DNA from: ZC4RG17 sp036380875
GTDB taxonomy: Bacteria > Actinomycetota > Acidimicrobiia > Spongiisociales > ZC4RG35
Assembly: GCA_036380875.1 (NCBI GenBank)
Contig: DASVDX010000093.1
Span: 1-33,599, forward strand
Length of the DNA: 33,599 nucleotides
Direction: 5' to 3'
The notes below the pieces were generated by a model. The model had not been told where the DNA came from, made no database searches, and saw only the letters and a program-made list of their open reading frames with translations. The position numbers were made by a program, and so were the translations under genes. Positions 1 through 7,854 of this stretch are shown one piece after another; the first letter of the stretch is position 1; the number at the start of each line of letters is the position of its first letter.

Positions 1-1
1 T

Positions 2-292
2 CTCCCCCTCCTCGAACAACCACTTGAAGAATTGCTGCAACGAGCGGTATTCCTGGTTGGCGGTGGAGTCCGACGCCTCAGCGAGCCGGTGGGCGATGTA
101 CCCCTCGATGTCCTCCCGGCCGATCTCGTCGACGGTGACCGGGTGGCCGTGGGCCTCGAGCCAGTCCGCCAGTTTCGTCGCCGTCGTCGTGTACAGTCGG
201 ACGGTCTTCGGTGACAGGTTCGCCGCATTGAGGTGGCGTCTCCACGACTCCACCCTGCGGCGGATATGGGTCACCGGCAGATCTGGTCGCAT
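2..292 (-). CDS. Tyrosine recombinase/integrase, N-terminal part (runs off the left edge)
   Basis: The minus strand is open from an ATG at 292 to the window edge (97 codons, no stop). The translation has the look of the SAM-like core-binding domain of phage-integrase/Xer recombinases: LSPKTVRLYTTTATKLADWL around residues 26-45, then DEIGREDIEGYI and the typical helix end EYRSLQQFFKWLFEEGE at the edge. This domain grips DNA next to the crossover site; the catalytic Arg-His-Arg-Tyr domain would lie outside the window. AAGG sits directly against the ATG, too close for a good ribosome site, so the true start may be a little downstream (GTG at residue 7) or the mRNA leaderless. It could be a housekeeping Xer protein or the integrase of a mobile element to the left; the sequence here does not decide. 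Confidence 0.8.
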   Translation of the reverse strand, partial: MRPDLPVTHIRRRVESWRRHLNAANLSPKTVRLYTTTATKLADWLEAHGHPVTVDEIGREDIEGYIAHRLAEASDSTANQEYRSLQQFFKWLFEEGE

Positions 293-294
293 CC

Positions 295-321
295 TTGACA
301 GGATAGCAAACGCTGTACTAC
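295..321 (+). promoter_or_regulatory. Candidate promoter of tRNA-Thr
   Basis: A perfect TTGACA (295-300) is followed after 15 bp by TACTAC (316-321), placing a start site about 60 bp before the tRNA. The spacer is shorter than the usual 17 bp, so this rests mainly on the exact -35 box and its position. Confidence 0.4.
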
Positions 322-387
322 CGTGGTGCCTGCCACTGTCGGGGAGGCGATCAGCCGGAAACCCAAGCAGGACACGGGATTCCGCAG

Positions 388-462
388 GCCGGGTTAGCTC
401 AGTGGTAGAGCAACCGCCTTGTAAGCGGTAGGTCGTCGGTTCGACCCCGACACCCGGCTCCA
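388..462 (+). tRNA. tRNA-Thr (anticodon TGT)
   Basis: A full cloverleaf can be drawn. The acceptor stem is GCCGGGT (388-394) with ACCCGGC (452-458). The D arm is GCTC AGTGGTAGA GC. The anticodon stem is ACCGC/GCGGT around the loop CTTGTAA, giving anticodon TGT, which reads ACA threonine codons. The T arm is GTCGG TTCGACC CCGAC. Discriminator T and an encoded CCA end at 462. The gene is intact and lies about 95 bp from the start of the divergent recombinase gene. Confidence 0.96.
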
Positions 463-483
463 CCCGGTTTTCTTGTCCTGATT

Positions 484-500
484 GGGGCGTCACGCGCCCC
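484..500 (+). terminator. Weak hairpin after tRNA-Thr
   Basis: GGGGCG and CGCCCC (484-489/495-500) form a six-pair stem around TCACG, 22 bp after the tRNA. There is no T tract after it, so it may aid 3' end formation only weakly. The rest of 463-596 shows nothing else I can name. Confidence 0.3.
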
Positions 501-596
501 GATTCGGTCATAAAAACCCAGAACTGAGCCGGTCCAGGGATACGCTGGCGGCGGTATGTGGGTCACCAGGGAGATGCCGAACACGGAGACGAAACG

Positions 597-1181
597 GTGA
601 GCACGCGCGGTAGACACGCCCGCCGCTCGTCGCTGAGCTTCTATCGGGATGCCCTCCTGCTCTTCGGGGGCATCATCATCGTGGGCGCCCTCGTGTTCGG
701 CGGCCTGTCGCTGTGGGCGAGCCGGGCGGGAGGTGACGAGAACAGCGCTGCCCCCGACCCGTCGGCCACCCTCCCGCCCGCCACAGAGACCACGACCACC
801 ACCACGCTCCCTCCGGCAACCACCGAGGCGACCGCTCCTTTCACGACCAGCACCGACGAGGTTCCGTCCACGGAGACGACGCTCCGTGAGGCCCGGCCGC
901 CTTCCGAGGTCCGTGTCGTCGTTCTGAACTCGATCGGGGTCACGGGTCTCGCCGGGCAGGTGTCACAGGACCTGGCCGAGTCGGGCTACCAGATGGCTCA
1001 GGCGGACAACTACACCCCGGAATTGTCCGACACGATGATTTTCCACGCCGATGGCTATTCGATCGAGGCGCTCGAGTTGAGCGAGGCGTTGGGCACCGGC
1101 ACGGTGGCAGAAGACGCCGAACTCGCCTCAGAGTGGGGTGTCGATATCGTGGTGGTCATCGGCCGCTCTTTCCAGGAATGA
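597..1181 (+). CDS. Membrane-anchored LytR C-terminal-domain protein
   Basis: The 194-residue product has a short basic N-terminus, one membrane helix at about residues 19-41, a Thr/Pro/Glu-rich linker (about 50-100, runs of Thr such as TETTTTTTLPP) and a C-terminal globular domain of about 90 residues beginning near EVRVVVLNSIGVTGLA. This domain fits the LytR_C family, which in actinobacteria occurs either at the end of LytR-CpsA-Psr cell-wall ligases or alone behind a membrane anchor, as here. The domain would sit outside the membrane; its precise role is unknown. I chose GTG at 597 because GGAG lies 8 bp upstream at 585-588; an in-frame ATG at 558 has no such site. The stop overlaps the next gene's start by 4 bp (ATGA), so the two are probably cotranscribed. 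Confidence 0.8.
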   Translation: MSTRGRHARRSSLSFYRDALLLFGGIIIVGALVFGGLSLWASRAGGDENSAAPDPSATLPPATETTTTTTLPPATTEATAPFTTSTDEVPSTETTLREARPPSEVRVVVLNSIGVTGLAGQVSQDLAESGYQMAQADNYTPELSDTMIFHADGYSIEALELSEALGTGTVAEDAELASEWGVDIVVVIGRSFQE

Positions 1182-2038
1182 ACTCACGCGCGGGCGGCCA
1201 CCCGGTCACGGTGGCCGCATGGATCCTCGTCGTTGCCCTGGTGATCGCCGTCGCCTTCGGCGTCTCCACGGGCATCCTCTCGAGGTCACTGGTGGTCGAC
1301 TTGGCCGCCCTGTGGCCCTTGTTCGTCGTCGCCCTGATCGTCGGCTTGGCGGCGCGTCTGCTGCGCAAATCCCGCCGTGCCGGGGCGATCCTGCCTCTGT
1401 CCCTGTTCACTGCCCTGGTACTCGCCGGGGCCATCCATCTGGAGGGATGGGAGCAGCTTCCGTCCGCTTCCGTCCGGCTCGTGGGCCCTGACCCGTCGGT
1501 TCTGAGCGATCCCACCGAACTGGTCGCTCAGATCTCCGGAGACCTCACGGTCTCCGCGACCGACACGGCCGCCTACGTCGTCGAACCCGTCGCACGCGGC
1601 GGCCCGGTCGGCGTCCCCCAAGCCACAGAGACCTCAGTCGACAGCGCGCTCTCCATCCGGATCGAAGCAGACCCGGAGGCGCCCTCCTGGTACACGTTCT
1701 CGGGTTGGGAGATCGGCATCAACCCGGCCGTGGCGTGGCGCCTCGTCCTCAACGGGCAGATCGACGCCGATCTCACCGCCATCACGTTGTCTTCGGCGGC
1801 GATCGCCGGGTCCGGCCTGATCCGCCTCGGCTCGCCTCCCGCCGAAGGAGCGAGCGTGATCGTCGCCGGCGATTTCGAAGTGATCGTCCCCGCCGGCGTA
1901 CCCGTGACTGTCGCCGGCGACGCCAACGTCCCCGACGGCTGGGAGACGGACGGCGAGCGGGCCCGTGCCCCCGTCGACGGGACGGGGTGGAGCATTTCCG
2001 TTCAGGGTGACGCCATTCCCACCGTTAGGGAAGGCTGA
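1178..2038 (+). CDS. Membrane protein with C-terminal beta-rich exported domain (LiaF/toast-rack-like?)
   Basis: The product is 286 residues from the ATG that overlaps the previous stop. Two to three hydrophobic helices lie in the first 90 residues (AAWILVVALVIAVAFGV, ALWPLFVVALIVGLAARLL, ILPLSLFTALVLAGAIHL). The rest is soluble and dominated by alternating polar and hydrophobic residues with repeated short turns (SGDLTVSATD, LVLNGQIDADLTAITLSS, VIVAGDFEVIVPAGVPVTV). That pattern resembles the stacked beta repeats of LiaF-type or toast-rack domains behind an N-terminal membrane anchor, which in other bacteria monitor envelope state. The resemblance is by eye, no signature residues prove it, and I would not name a function. 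Position suggests an operon with the LytR_C gene before it. Confidence 0.65.
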   Translation: MNSRAGGHPVTVAAWILVVALVIAVAFGVSTGILSRSLVVDLAALWPLFVVALIVGLAARLLRKSRRAGAILPLSLFTALVLAGAIHLEGWEQLPSASVRLVGPDPSVLSDPTELVAQISGDLTVSATDTAAYVVEPVARGGPVGVPQATETSVDSALSIRIEADPEAPSWYTFSGWEIGINPAVAWRLVLNGQIDADLTAITLSSAAIAGSGLIRLGSPPAEGASVIVAGDFEVIVPAGVPVTVAGDANVPDGWETDGERARAPVDGTGWSISVQGDAIPTVREG

Positions 2039-2053
2039 GACACGGATGACAGA

Positions 2054-2059
2054 TACACT
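2054..2059 (+). promoter_or_regulatory. Candidate -10 hexamer for a leaderless permease mRNA
   Basis: TACACT (2054-2059) fits TANNNT and ends 8 bp before the ATG at 2068, where a transcript would begin at or next to the start codon. No Shine-Dalgarno sequence precedes that ATG. No convincing -35 box is visible. Confidence 0.4.
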
Positions 2060-2067
2060 CGTGGCCG

Positions 2068-3309
2068 ATGGCTTCTGACTCTCCCCGCGCACAGCGTCTG
2101 CGCCGGATGGCATTGATGGTGTGGACGACGTTGGGGGTTCTGGCACTCGTATGGGTCTTCATACGGGTGGCCGATTCGGTGCGCATCATCTGGCTGCCGC
2201 TCGCCTTCGCCGGTGGCTTCACCCTCCTCCTCAACCCACTCGTCAACTCCCTGGAGCGAGTCCACGTGCCTCGAGTCGTGGGCACGGTGTTCGCCTTCCT
2301 CGTCGCCGGAAGTGTCATCGCCGCCATCGTCGTGCTCCTGGTCCCGACGATCCGGGAGCAGGGGACGGCTCTGGCCACGACCCTGCCCAACCTGTACGGG
2401 ACCATCGTCGAATGGCTCGAGTCGGCTTCTGAGAGTCTGGGCTTCGACTTCGGGACGGTGTGGACGTCCACGACCATCCAGGATTGGGTCTCCGACCCGC
2501 AGAACCAGGCCACGATCCAAGAGATCCTCGGTGGCTTCGGTTCGGGCGCCGGCCGGATCCTCCGGGGCGTCACGGAGACTTTCGCCGTCGTCCTCCTCTC
2601 CCCGGTCCTCGCCTTCTACATGCTCATGGACTCGACGAAGTTCAAGCAGCGGGCCCGCGAATTGACCCCGCCACAGCACCGGGAAGAGGTCATGTACGTC
2701 GGCAACCAGTTGGCCACTGCCCTCGGCTCCTTCGTGCGGGGGCAGCTGCTGGTGGCGTTGATCGTTGGCGCTCTCTCCAGCATCGCCCTCTACTTCCTCG
2801 GGCTGCCGTTCTGGCTCCTCATCGGGATCACGGCGGGGGTCCTCAACCTGGTCCCGTTCGTGGGCCCGTTCGTCGGCGGGGCGCTGGCTGCCATCGTCGC
2901 CCTCGTCATCAATCAGTCCGTCCCGCAGGCGCTGTGGGCGGTGGGCTTGTTCACCGCCATCCAGCAATTCGACAACCACGTGGTGACTCCGGTCGTGCAA
3001 CGAGCCCGGGTCAACCTCTCGCCGATGGTGATCGTGCTGGCTTTGATCGCCGGGGGCACCCTGGCCGGGCTGCTCGGCGTTCTCGTCGCCGTGCCGACGG
3101 TGACGGCGATAAGGATCGTCGCCGGCCACCTATGGCGGACCCGGGTGCTGGGGGAGTCGTGGCAGGAGGCCAGCGACGCCATGATCGAGTACACGGATCT
3201 ACCCGAGCGGATCGCCCGGCGGCGCCGTCCCCAGGGAGATCAGCAGCGGCTGTTCGACACGGGTGAGCACCCCGAAATCCGGGTCACTCCGGAGGGTGGA
3301 CCGACCTGA
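2068..3309 (+). CDS. AI-2E family (PerM/UPF0118) membrane permease
   Basis: This 413-residue polytopic membrane protein has the AI-2E/PerM layout. Two or three helices come near the N-terminus (MVWTTLGVLALVWVFIRV, LPLAFAGGFTLLLNPLVNSL, VVGTVFAFLVAGSVIAAIVV), followed by an amphipathic soluble stretch (about 115-175), then a cluster of helices. The family's conserved GLPFWLLIGITAGVLNLVPF and VGPFVGG motifs lie at about residues 248-275, with FDNHVVTPVVQ and LSPMVIVLALIAGGTLAGLLG downstream. Length is normal. Known relatives export autoinducer-2 or act in Na+/H+ exchange, and most actinobacterial copies are uncharacterised, so the substrate is open. The stop lies 7 bp from the 3' end of convergent livF, with no visible terminator between them. 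Confidence 0.88.
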   Translation: MASDSPRAQRLRRMALMVWTTLGVLALVWVFIRVADSVRIIWLPLAFAGGFTLLLNPLVNSLERVHVPRVVGTVFAFLVAGSVIAAIVVLLVPTIREQGTALATTLPNLYGTIVEWLESASESLGFDFGTVWTSTTIQDWVSDPQNQATIQEILGGFGSGAGRILRGVTETFAVVLLSPVLAFYMLMDSTKFKQRARELTPPQHREEVMYVGNQLATALGSFVRGQLLVALIVGALSSIALYFLGLPFWLLIGITAGVLNLVPFVGPFVGGALAAIVALVINQSVPQALWAVGLFTAIQQFDNHVVTPVVQRARVNLSPMVIVLALIAGGTLAGLLGVLVAVPTVTAIRIVAGHLWRTRVLGESWQEASDAMIEYTDLPERIARRRRPQGDQQRLFDTGEHPEIRVTPEGGPT

Positions 3310-3316
3310 GCGACGA

Positions 3317-4048
3317 TCAGGTCTCGCCCAGGTAGGCCTTGCGCATCTGCGGGTTGGCGAGCAGCGCCTCGGCGGTGTCGCTGAGGACGACCTGACCGGT
3401 CTGGAGCACGTAGCCCCGGTCGGCGATGGACAACGCCATGTTGGCGTTCTGCTCGACCATGAAGACGGTGGTGCCAGCCTCGTTGATCTGCTGGATGATC
3501 TCGAAGTTCTGGGCGACGAGCACAGGAGCCAGACCCATGGACGGCTCGTCCATGAGCAACACCTTGGGGCGGGCCATCAGTGCCCGGCCTACCGCCACCA
3601 TCTGCTGCTCGCCGCCGGAGAGGGTGCCGGCCTTCTGGTGGAGGCGCTCTTTGACGCGCGGGAAGATCTCGAAGATCCGCTCCATGTCGTCTTCGATGTT
3701 CTCCCTGTCCTCGCGCAGATAGGCGCCGATCTCGAGGTTCTCCCTGACCGTCATCCGCTTGAAGAGGCGGCGGTTCTCGGGGACCATCGACACGCCGGCC
3801 TTCACCCGCTGGGCAGTGCTCCAACCGGTGACGTTGTTCCCGTCGATGAAGACGGCGCCGCTCGTCGGCTCGACGATGCCGAGGATCGTCTTGAGAGTGG
3901 TGGTCTTGCCCGAGGCGTTGCCCCCCAGGAGGCAGACCATCTCACCTTCGTAGATGACGAGGTCGACGTCCTTCAGGATGTGAGCGGCTCCGTAGTGAGT
4001 GTTCACACCCTTGAACTCGAGAACCGGCGTCCTTCCGTTGTCGCTCAC
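3317..4048 (-). CDS. livF: Branched-chain amino acid ABC transporter, ATP-binding protein LivF
   Basis: The 243-residue ABC ATPase is one of two nucleotide-binding subunits that power uptake of Leu/Ile/Val-type amino acids at the inner face of the membrane. Walker A is GGNASGKT (42-49), Q-loop region VPENRRLFKRMTVRENL (89-105), signature LSGGEQQ (143-149), Walker B VLLMDEP (163-169) and the LivF-typical MVEQN replaces the usual H-loop. PENRRLF and the RALMARPKVLLMDEPSMGL block are characteristic of LivF rather than LivG. The Walker A Asn-Ala-Ser is a small departure from the commoner NGAGKT. Its ATG overlaps the livG stop by 4 bp, marking it as the last gene of the liv operon. Substrate identity is inferred from the family; related systems also carry amides or urea. 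Confidence 0.93.
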   Translation of the reverse strand: MSDNGRTPVLEFKGVNTHYGAAHILKDVDLVIYEGEMVCLLGGNASGKTTTLKTILGIVEPTSGAVFIDGNNVTGWSTAQRVKAGVSMVPENRRLFKRMTVRENLEIGAYLREDRENIEDDMERIFEIFPRVKERLHQKAGTLSGGEQQMVAVGRALMARPKVLLMDEPSMGLAPVLVAQNFEIIQQINEAGTTVFMVEQNANMALSIADRGYVLQTGQVVLSDTAEALLANPQMRKAYLGET

Positions 4049-4854
4049 GCCTTCTGCTCCTCAGTGGTCGTCTTGCGCAGCTCCGTGGGACGCCCGAGAT
4101 AGGCCTCGATGACGTTTTCGTTGGTGGAGACCTCCTGGTAGGTGCCCTCGGCGATCTTCACGCCGTGGTCGAGCACCACCACACGATCCGACACCTCACC
4201 GACCACCCGCATGTCGTGTTCGATCATCACGACGGTGAAGCCCTTGTCGCTGCGCAGCTTCCCGATGAGCTCGGTCAACTCGGCGGTCTCTCGCGGGTTC
4301 ATGCCGGCGGTGGGCTCATCGAGCAAGAGCAGTGTCGGCTCTGTGGCCATCGCCCGGGCGATCTCCAGCCGGCGCCGGTTGGCGTACGACAGGACGAAGG
4401 CGGGCTGTTCGAAGCGGTAGCCGACGAGCCGCGTCCCGAAGAAAGAGAGGATCTCCTTCGCCTTCTCCTCGATGAGGCGCTCTTCCTCCCGGTAGCCCTT
4501 GGTCTGGAAGATGGCGCTCCAGATGCCCCGGCGGGTTCGGCAGTGCTGGCCGACCTTGACGTTCTCCAGAACCGTCAGGTTGGGGAAGAGGCGCACATTC
4601 TGGAAGGTGCGGGCGATGCCGGCCTTGGTGATCTCCGAGGGGCTGTGCCCGGCGATGTTGACGCCGTTGAAGATGATCTCGCCTTCGTCGGGCGGGAAGA
4701 TGCCGGAGATCACATTGAAGAGCGAGGTCTTCCCGGCGCCGTTGGGGCCGATGATCGAAACGATCTCGCCCTTCTCCACGGCGAGGTCGACACCTCCGAT
4801 GGCCATGACGCCACCGAAGGACTTCTTGAGATTCCTGATCTCGAGGAGCGGCAT
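4045..4854 (-). CDS. livG: Branched-chain amino acid ABC transporter, ATP-binding protein LivG
   Basis: The 269-residue ABC ATPase has Walker A GPNGAGKT (36-43), the LivG-type PPDEGEIIFNG segment, Q-loop ARTFQNVRLFPNLTVLENV (81-99), signature LSYANRRRLEIARA (155-168), Walker B LLLLDEPTAGMNP (175-187) and switch His in IEHDM (about 213). The signature has ANR where most LivG proteins have GQQ or GDQ; the flanking residues are normal. The long insertion at about 105-135 and GMNPRET after Walker B distinguish LivG from LivF. The start at 4854 gives a one-base TGATG overlap with the livM stop; the open frame continues upstream but there it is antisense-like noise inside livM. LivG pairs with LivF on the LivH-LivM channel. 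Confidence 0.92.
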   Translation of the reverse strand: MPLLEIRNLKKSFGGVMAIGGVDLAVEKGEIVSIIGPNGAGKTSLFNVISGIFPPDEGEIIFNGVNIAGHSPSEITKAGIARTFQNVRLFPNLTVLENVKVGQHCRTRRGIWSAIFQTKGYREEERLIEEKAKEILSFFGTRLVGYRFEQPAFVLSYANRRRLEIARAMATEPTLLLLDEPTAGMNPRETAELTELIGKLRSDKGFTVVMIEHDMRVVGEVSDRVVVLDHGVKIAEGTYQEVSTNENVIEAYLGRPTELRKTTTEEQKA

Positions 4855-6635
4855 CAGGCCTCCTGTTCCTGACCGACGAATCGGCCTTCCTTGTCCAGCC
4901 AGGCGTCCTGCAAGTACTCCTCCTGGTGGAGCTCTCGGGCCCGCCGCGCCGAAGGGAGGAGTCCTTCCGGTTTCTGCAACATCATAAAGATCAGGAGGGC
5001 GCCGTACACCAAGAGCTTGTACTCGCCGAACTCCTGGAGGAGACCCGGCTGGTTGGGGCCGCCGAGCACTCCGATGAGGACCAAGGCACCGACCGCCACG
5101 CCGGCGATGTTGCCCATGCCACCCACGATGACCACCACGAGGATGATGATCGAGACGATGATCTCGAATGAGTGAGCGAACACGGTGCCGACCTTGGCGG
5201 CGAACAGTGCCCCGGCGAACGAGGCGAGGACTGCACCGGTGACGAATGCGAGGAGCTTCGCCTTCACCGTGTCGATGCCGACCGCCTCGGCGATGTCTTC
5301 GTCCTCGCGCATCGCCGCCCAGGCCCGTCCGATGCGGGAGTCCTGGAGCCTCCAGGAGATGTAGGCGGCGATGGCGACGAAGAACAGCGTGAAGTACACG
5401 AACTGGGTGATGTCGCTGCCCCCGATCTCGTTGCTGCCGACGGGAATTCCCGGGATGCGGCGTACGCCCTGGGCACCGCCGAAGAAGGGAGAAAGCCAGT
5501 CGGAGAGGAAGAGATATCGAACGATTTCGCCGAATCCGAGCGTGACGATCGCCAGGTAGTCGCCGCGCATGCGGATCACCGGCGTGCCGACGAATACGCC
5601 TGCCAGAGCTGCCATCAACAGGACGATCGGGAAGGCCTGCCACCAGTTCAGCTGGAACGGCACCGCCGACAGCGGCGACGTGAGCAAGGCCATCGTGTAG
5701 GCGCCGACGGCGAAGAAGGCGACATACCCCAGGTCGAGGAGGCCGGCGTAGCCGACCACGATGTTGAGGCCCAGGCCCATGAGGAGGAAGAGCCCTACGT
5801 TGGTCAGGAGCTCATTGAGCACGCCACCGAGGAGCTGGGGCAGCACGATGGTGAGGACCAGGACGACCGCCGCGGCGATGAGCGACGAGCGCCGCCGCTC
5901 TCCAGTATCCGCAGATGTGAGGCTTCCGAGCCCGGGCACCTTCCTCCCCTGCAGGAAGAACGAGGCCCCGGCTGCCACCACGAAGAGGACGATCGCCGAG
6001 ACGACGCTCAACCCGCCTGCGGTGTGATAGAGGAATCGGGGCAGGGTGCTGAACCAATCGAAGACGTCCTTGACCACCGACTCGAAGATCGCCGTGCTCA
6101 CCACGGTGAGCGCCCCGACTCCGAGAGCCTTCCGCAGCCTGTCCGAGAGCCAGTGCATGGCGACGCCCAGAGCTCCCAGGACGGCCGCCACCGCGGGCAG
6201 GATCAGGAAACCGATGCCGACTCCCCGGTCGAAGGTCAGCAGGGAGACCATTTGCGGGCCCATGCGGGGGAAGGTGCCACGCAACCCCGGGAAGGTGTCC
6301 ACCAACGCCGCAAACAGGGCGGTGATGAGGCCGGCGATGAGCCCGGCGACGATGGCAAGAACGACGTCCGCCGAAGTGCGGGGTGCCGTCTCTACGCCTT
6401 CGATTTCGGTGCGCTTGCCTACGAGGTAGCCCATCACGAAGGGCGCGCTCAGCAGGATGAGATAGCCCATGCTGAGGATCGGCCGGATGAGGAGGCGGTT
6501 GTTGAACGTCTCCAACATGCCGGTGGCGGCCACGAAAACCATGGCCAGTCCTGCGAGTCCGCCGTAGCGAAGCAGTCGCCGTACGTCGAACCGGGCCGTC
6601 CGGGGAGCGGCGGCGTCCACGGTCGCGGCGGTCAT
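4854..6635 (-). CDS. livM: Branched-chain amino acid ABC transporter permease LivM with long N-terminal extension
   Basis: The 593-residue protein carries a normal LivM permease in its C-terminal part: from about residue 253 come the membrane helices with GLFLLMGLGLNIVVGYAGLL, the RMRGDYLAIVTLGFGEIVR motif, the EDEDIAEAVGIDTVKAKLLAF coupling loop that contacts the ATPases, and GGMGNIAG near the end. The first 250 residues are extra and hold about six more hydrophobic segments (near 24-42, 53-72, 91-113, 137-160, 171-186, 208-228). Most LivM proteins are 320-430 residues, so this one is clearly extended. The last 40 residues form a charged cytoplasmic tail. ATG at 6635 overlaps the livH stop by 4 bp. 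Confidence 0.9.
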   Translation of the reverse strand: MTAATVDAAAPRTARFDVRRLLRYGGLAGLAMVFVAATGMLETFNNRLLIRPILSMGYLILLSAPFVMGYLVGKRTEIEGVETAPRTSADVVLAIVAGLIAGLITALFAALVDTFPGLRGTFPRMGPQMVSLLTFDRGVGIGFLILPAVAAVLGALGVAMHWLSDRLRKALGVGALTVVSTAIFESVVKDVFDWFSTLPRFLYHTAGGLSVVSAIVLFVVAAGASFFLQGRKVPGLGSLTSADTGERRRSSLIAAAVVLVLTIVLPQLLGGVLNELLTNVGLFLLMGLGLNIVVGYAGLLDLGYVAFFAVGAYTMALLTSPLSAVPFQLNWWQAFPIVLLMAALAGVFVGTPVIRMRGDYLAIVTLGFGEIVRYLFLSDWLSPFFGGAQGVRRIPGIPVGSNEIGGSDITQFVYFTLFFVAIAAYISWRLQDSRIGRAWAAMREDEDIAEAVGIDTVKAKLLAFVTGAVLASFAGALFAAKVGTVFAHSFEIIVSIIILVVVIVGGMGNIAGVAVGALVLIGVLGGPNQPGLLQEFGEYKLLVYGALLIFMMLQKPEGLLPSARRARELHQEEYLQDAWLDKEGRFVGQEQEA

Positions 6636-7738
6636 ACCCGGTCCTCCGATCCGAGGCGCTCGCCGAAGATGCCGCTGGGTCTGAACACCAGTACCAGAAC
6701 CAGGGCGGTGAACGCGACGACGTCTTTCAGCTGTGACACACCTGGGATTCCGAGGCCGCCGAGGATCAGAAGCGGGCCAACACCTTCGAACAAGCCCAGC
6801 AGGACACCGCCTCCCATGGCCCCGACGAGGTTGCCGATTCCCCCCAGCACGGCGGATGTGAAGGCCTTGATACCGGGCAGGAAACCGGTGAAGAAGTTGA
6901 CGCCCCTGAACAGGATCGCCCACATGAGCGCCGCCACACCTGCCATCGCCCCGCCCACGGCGAAGACGGTGACGATGGTGCGGTCGACGTCGATGCCCAT
7001 GAGGGCCGCGATCTCCTTGTCCTCAGCCACAGCTCGCATCGCCTGGCCGGACTTGGTGCGGGTGACGAAATACCAGAGGCCGATCATCGACAGGATCGCG
7101 ACGACGATCACGAGGACGCTCGACCAGGCGATTCGAAAACCGCCGATGTTCAAAGCACCCCTGAAGCTCTCGGGAACCTGTGGGTAGCTGCGGACCGCGA
7201 CACCGAACAGCGCGGCGAACGTGTACTGCAGGAAGAAGGAGACGCCGATCGAGGTGATGAGGGGAATGAGCCGTGGGGCACCGCGAAGTTTCCGATAGGC
7301 GACTCGCTCCACGAGGATCGCCACGAGTGTGGAGGTGAGCATCGCCACCACCAACACGATGAAGAGGGAGAGGATCGGGTTGGCCGCCCAGATCCCGGCG
7401 TCGAAGAGCCAGTTGGCGGCGATGAAACCCACCATCGCTCCCGACATGAACACCTCGCCGTGGGCGAAGTTGATGAAGCCCAATACGCCGTAGACCATCG
7501 AATAACCCAATGCCAGCAGGCCGTACATCGCACCCTGTGACAGGGCGGCGACGATCAGGTCTCGCCATTGGGTGGCGCTCAGGCCCCGGCCGGCGGCGAA
7601 GTTGAGGATCGATCCGATCAACCCCCAGGCGATGATCACGATCGCCCCGATTCGGATCGCCCACAGGAACAGGTCCACCCAACTCGGTCGGAACGATTTC
7701 CTGACCCGAGTAGCTGCTTCAGCGGTAGTCGCCGTCAT
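6632..7738 (-). CDS. livH: Branched-chain amino acid ABC transporter permease LivH
   Basis: The 368-residue membrane protein is the second channel subunit of the importer. After about 60 residues with one membrane helix it shows the LivH signature ALSQGAMYGLLALGYSMVYG and GFINFAHGEVFMSGA (about 65-100). The ATPase-contacting loop is TRTKSGQAMRAVAEDKEIAA followed by LMGIDVDRTI. GIKAFTSAVLGGIGNLVGAMGGG lies near the C-terminus and FRPSGIFGE at the end. AAGGAG stands just before the ATG at 7738, giving a strong start. The leading cytoplasmic segment and extra helix make it longer than the typical 290-310-residue LivH. It follows livK after a 116-bp gap that contains a hairpin. Confidence 0.93.
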   Translation of the reverse strand: MTATTAEAATRVRKSFRPSWVDLFLWAIRIGAIVIIAWGLIGSILNFAAGRGLSATQWRDLIVAALSQGAMYGLLALGYSMVYGVLGFINFAHGEVFMSGAMVGFIAANWLFDAGIWAANPILSLFIVLVVAMLTSTLVAILVERVAYRKLRGAPRLIPLITSIGVSFFLQYTFAALFGVAVRSYPQVPESFRGALNIGGFRIAWSSVLVIVVAILSMIGLWYFVTRTKSGQAMRAVAEDKEIAALMGIDVDRTIVTVFAVGGAMAGVAALMWAILFRGVNFFTGFLPGIKAFTSAVLGGIGNLVGAMGGGVLLGLFEGVGPLLILGGLGIPGVSQLKDVVAFTALVLVLVFRPSGIFGERLGSEDRV

Positions 7739-7803
7739 GATCTCCTTCGTGCGGCTTGCTCAGGGGGTGCGCTTTATACCAGCCGGGGAGCCTACTTGAA
7801 AGC

Positions 7804-7832
7804 AGTGGGGCCCGGTCGAGCCGGGCCCCACT
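7804..7832 (-). terminator. Strong GC hairpin between livK and livH (attenuator-type terminator)
   Basis: AGTGGGGCCCGG (7804-7815) and its exact complement (7821-7832) form a perfect 12-pair stem around a 5-nt loop, 22 bp past the livK stop. In the direction of transcription it is followed only by TGCTTTC, a poor U tract, so partial rather than complete termination is likely. The position fits the common arrangement in which the binding-protein gene is expressed more than its membrane partners. Confidence 0.7.
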
Positions 7833-7854
7833 TTCGTTCCGAGTCGTCCGCTTA

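Noticed and set aside
388..462. tRNA-Thr as an attachment site of an element entering from the left
   Set aside because: The tRNA is intact, the recombinase is on its 5' side, and no repeated tRNA fragment is visible in the window.
2002..3129. A 375-codon minus-strand open frame
   Set aside because: Antisense to the AI-2E-type permease; low-complexity charged translation with no recognisable motif.
5172..7187. A 671-codon open frame on the plus strand through livM and livH
   Set aside because: It is antisense to two clear permease genes, its translation is rich in Arg, Asp, Gly, His and Glu without any fold-like pattern, and such frames are common opposite GC-rich genes.
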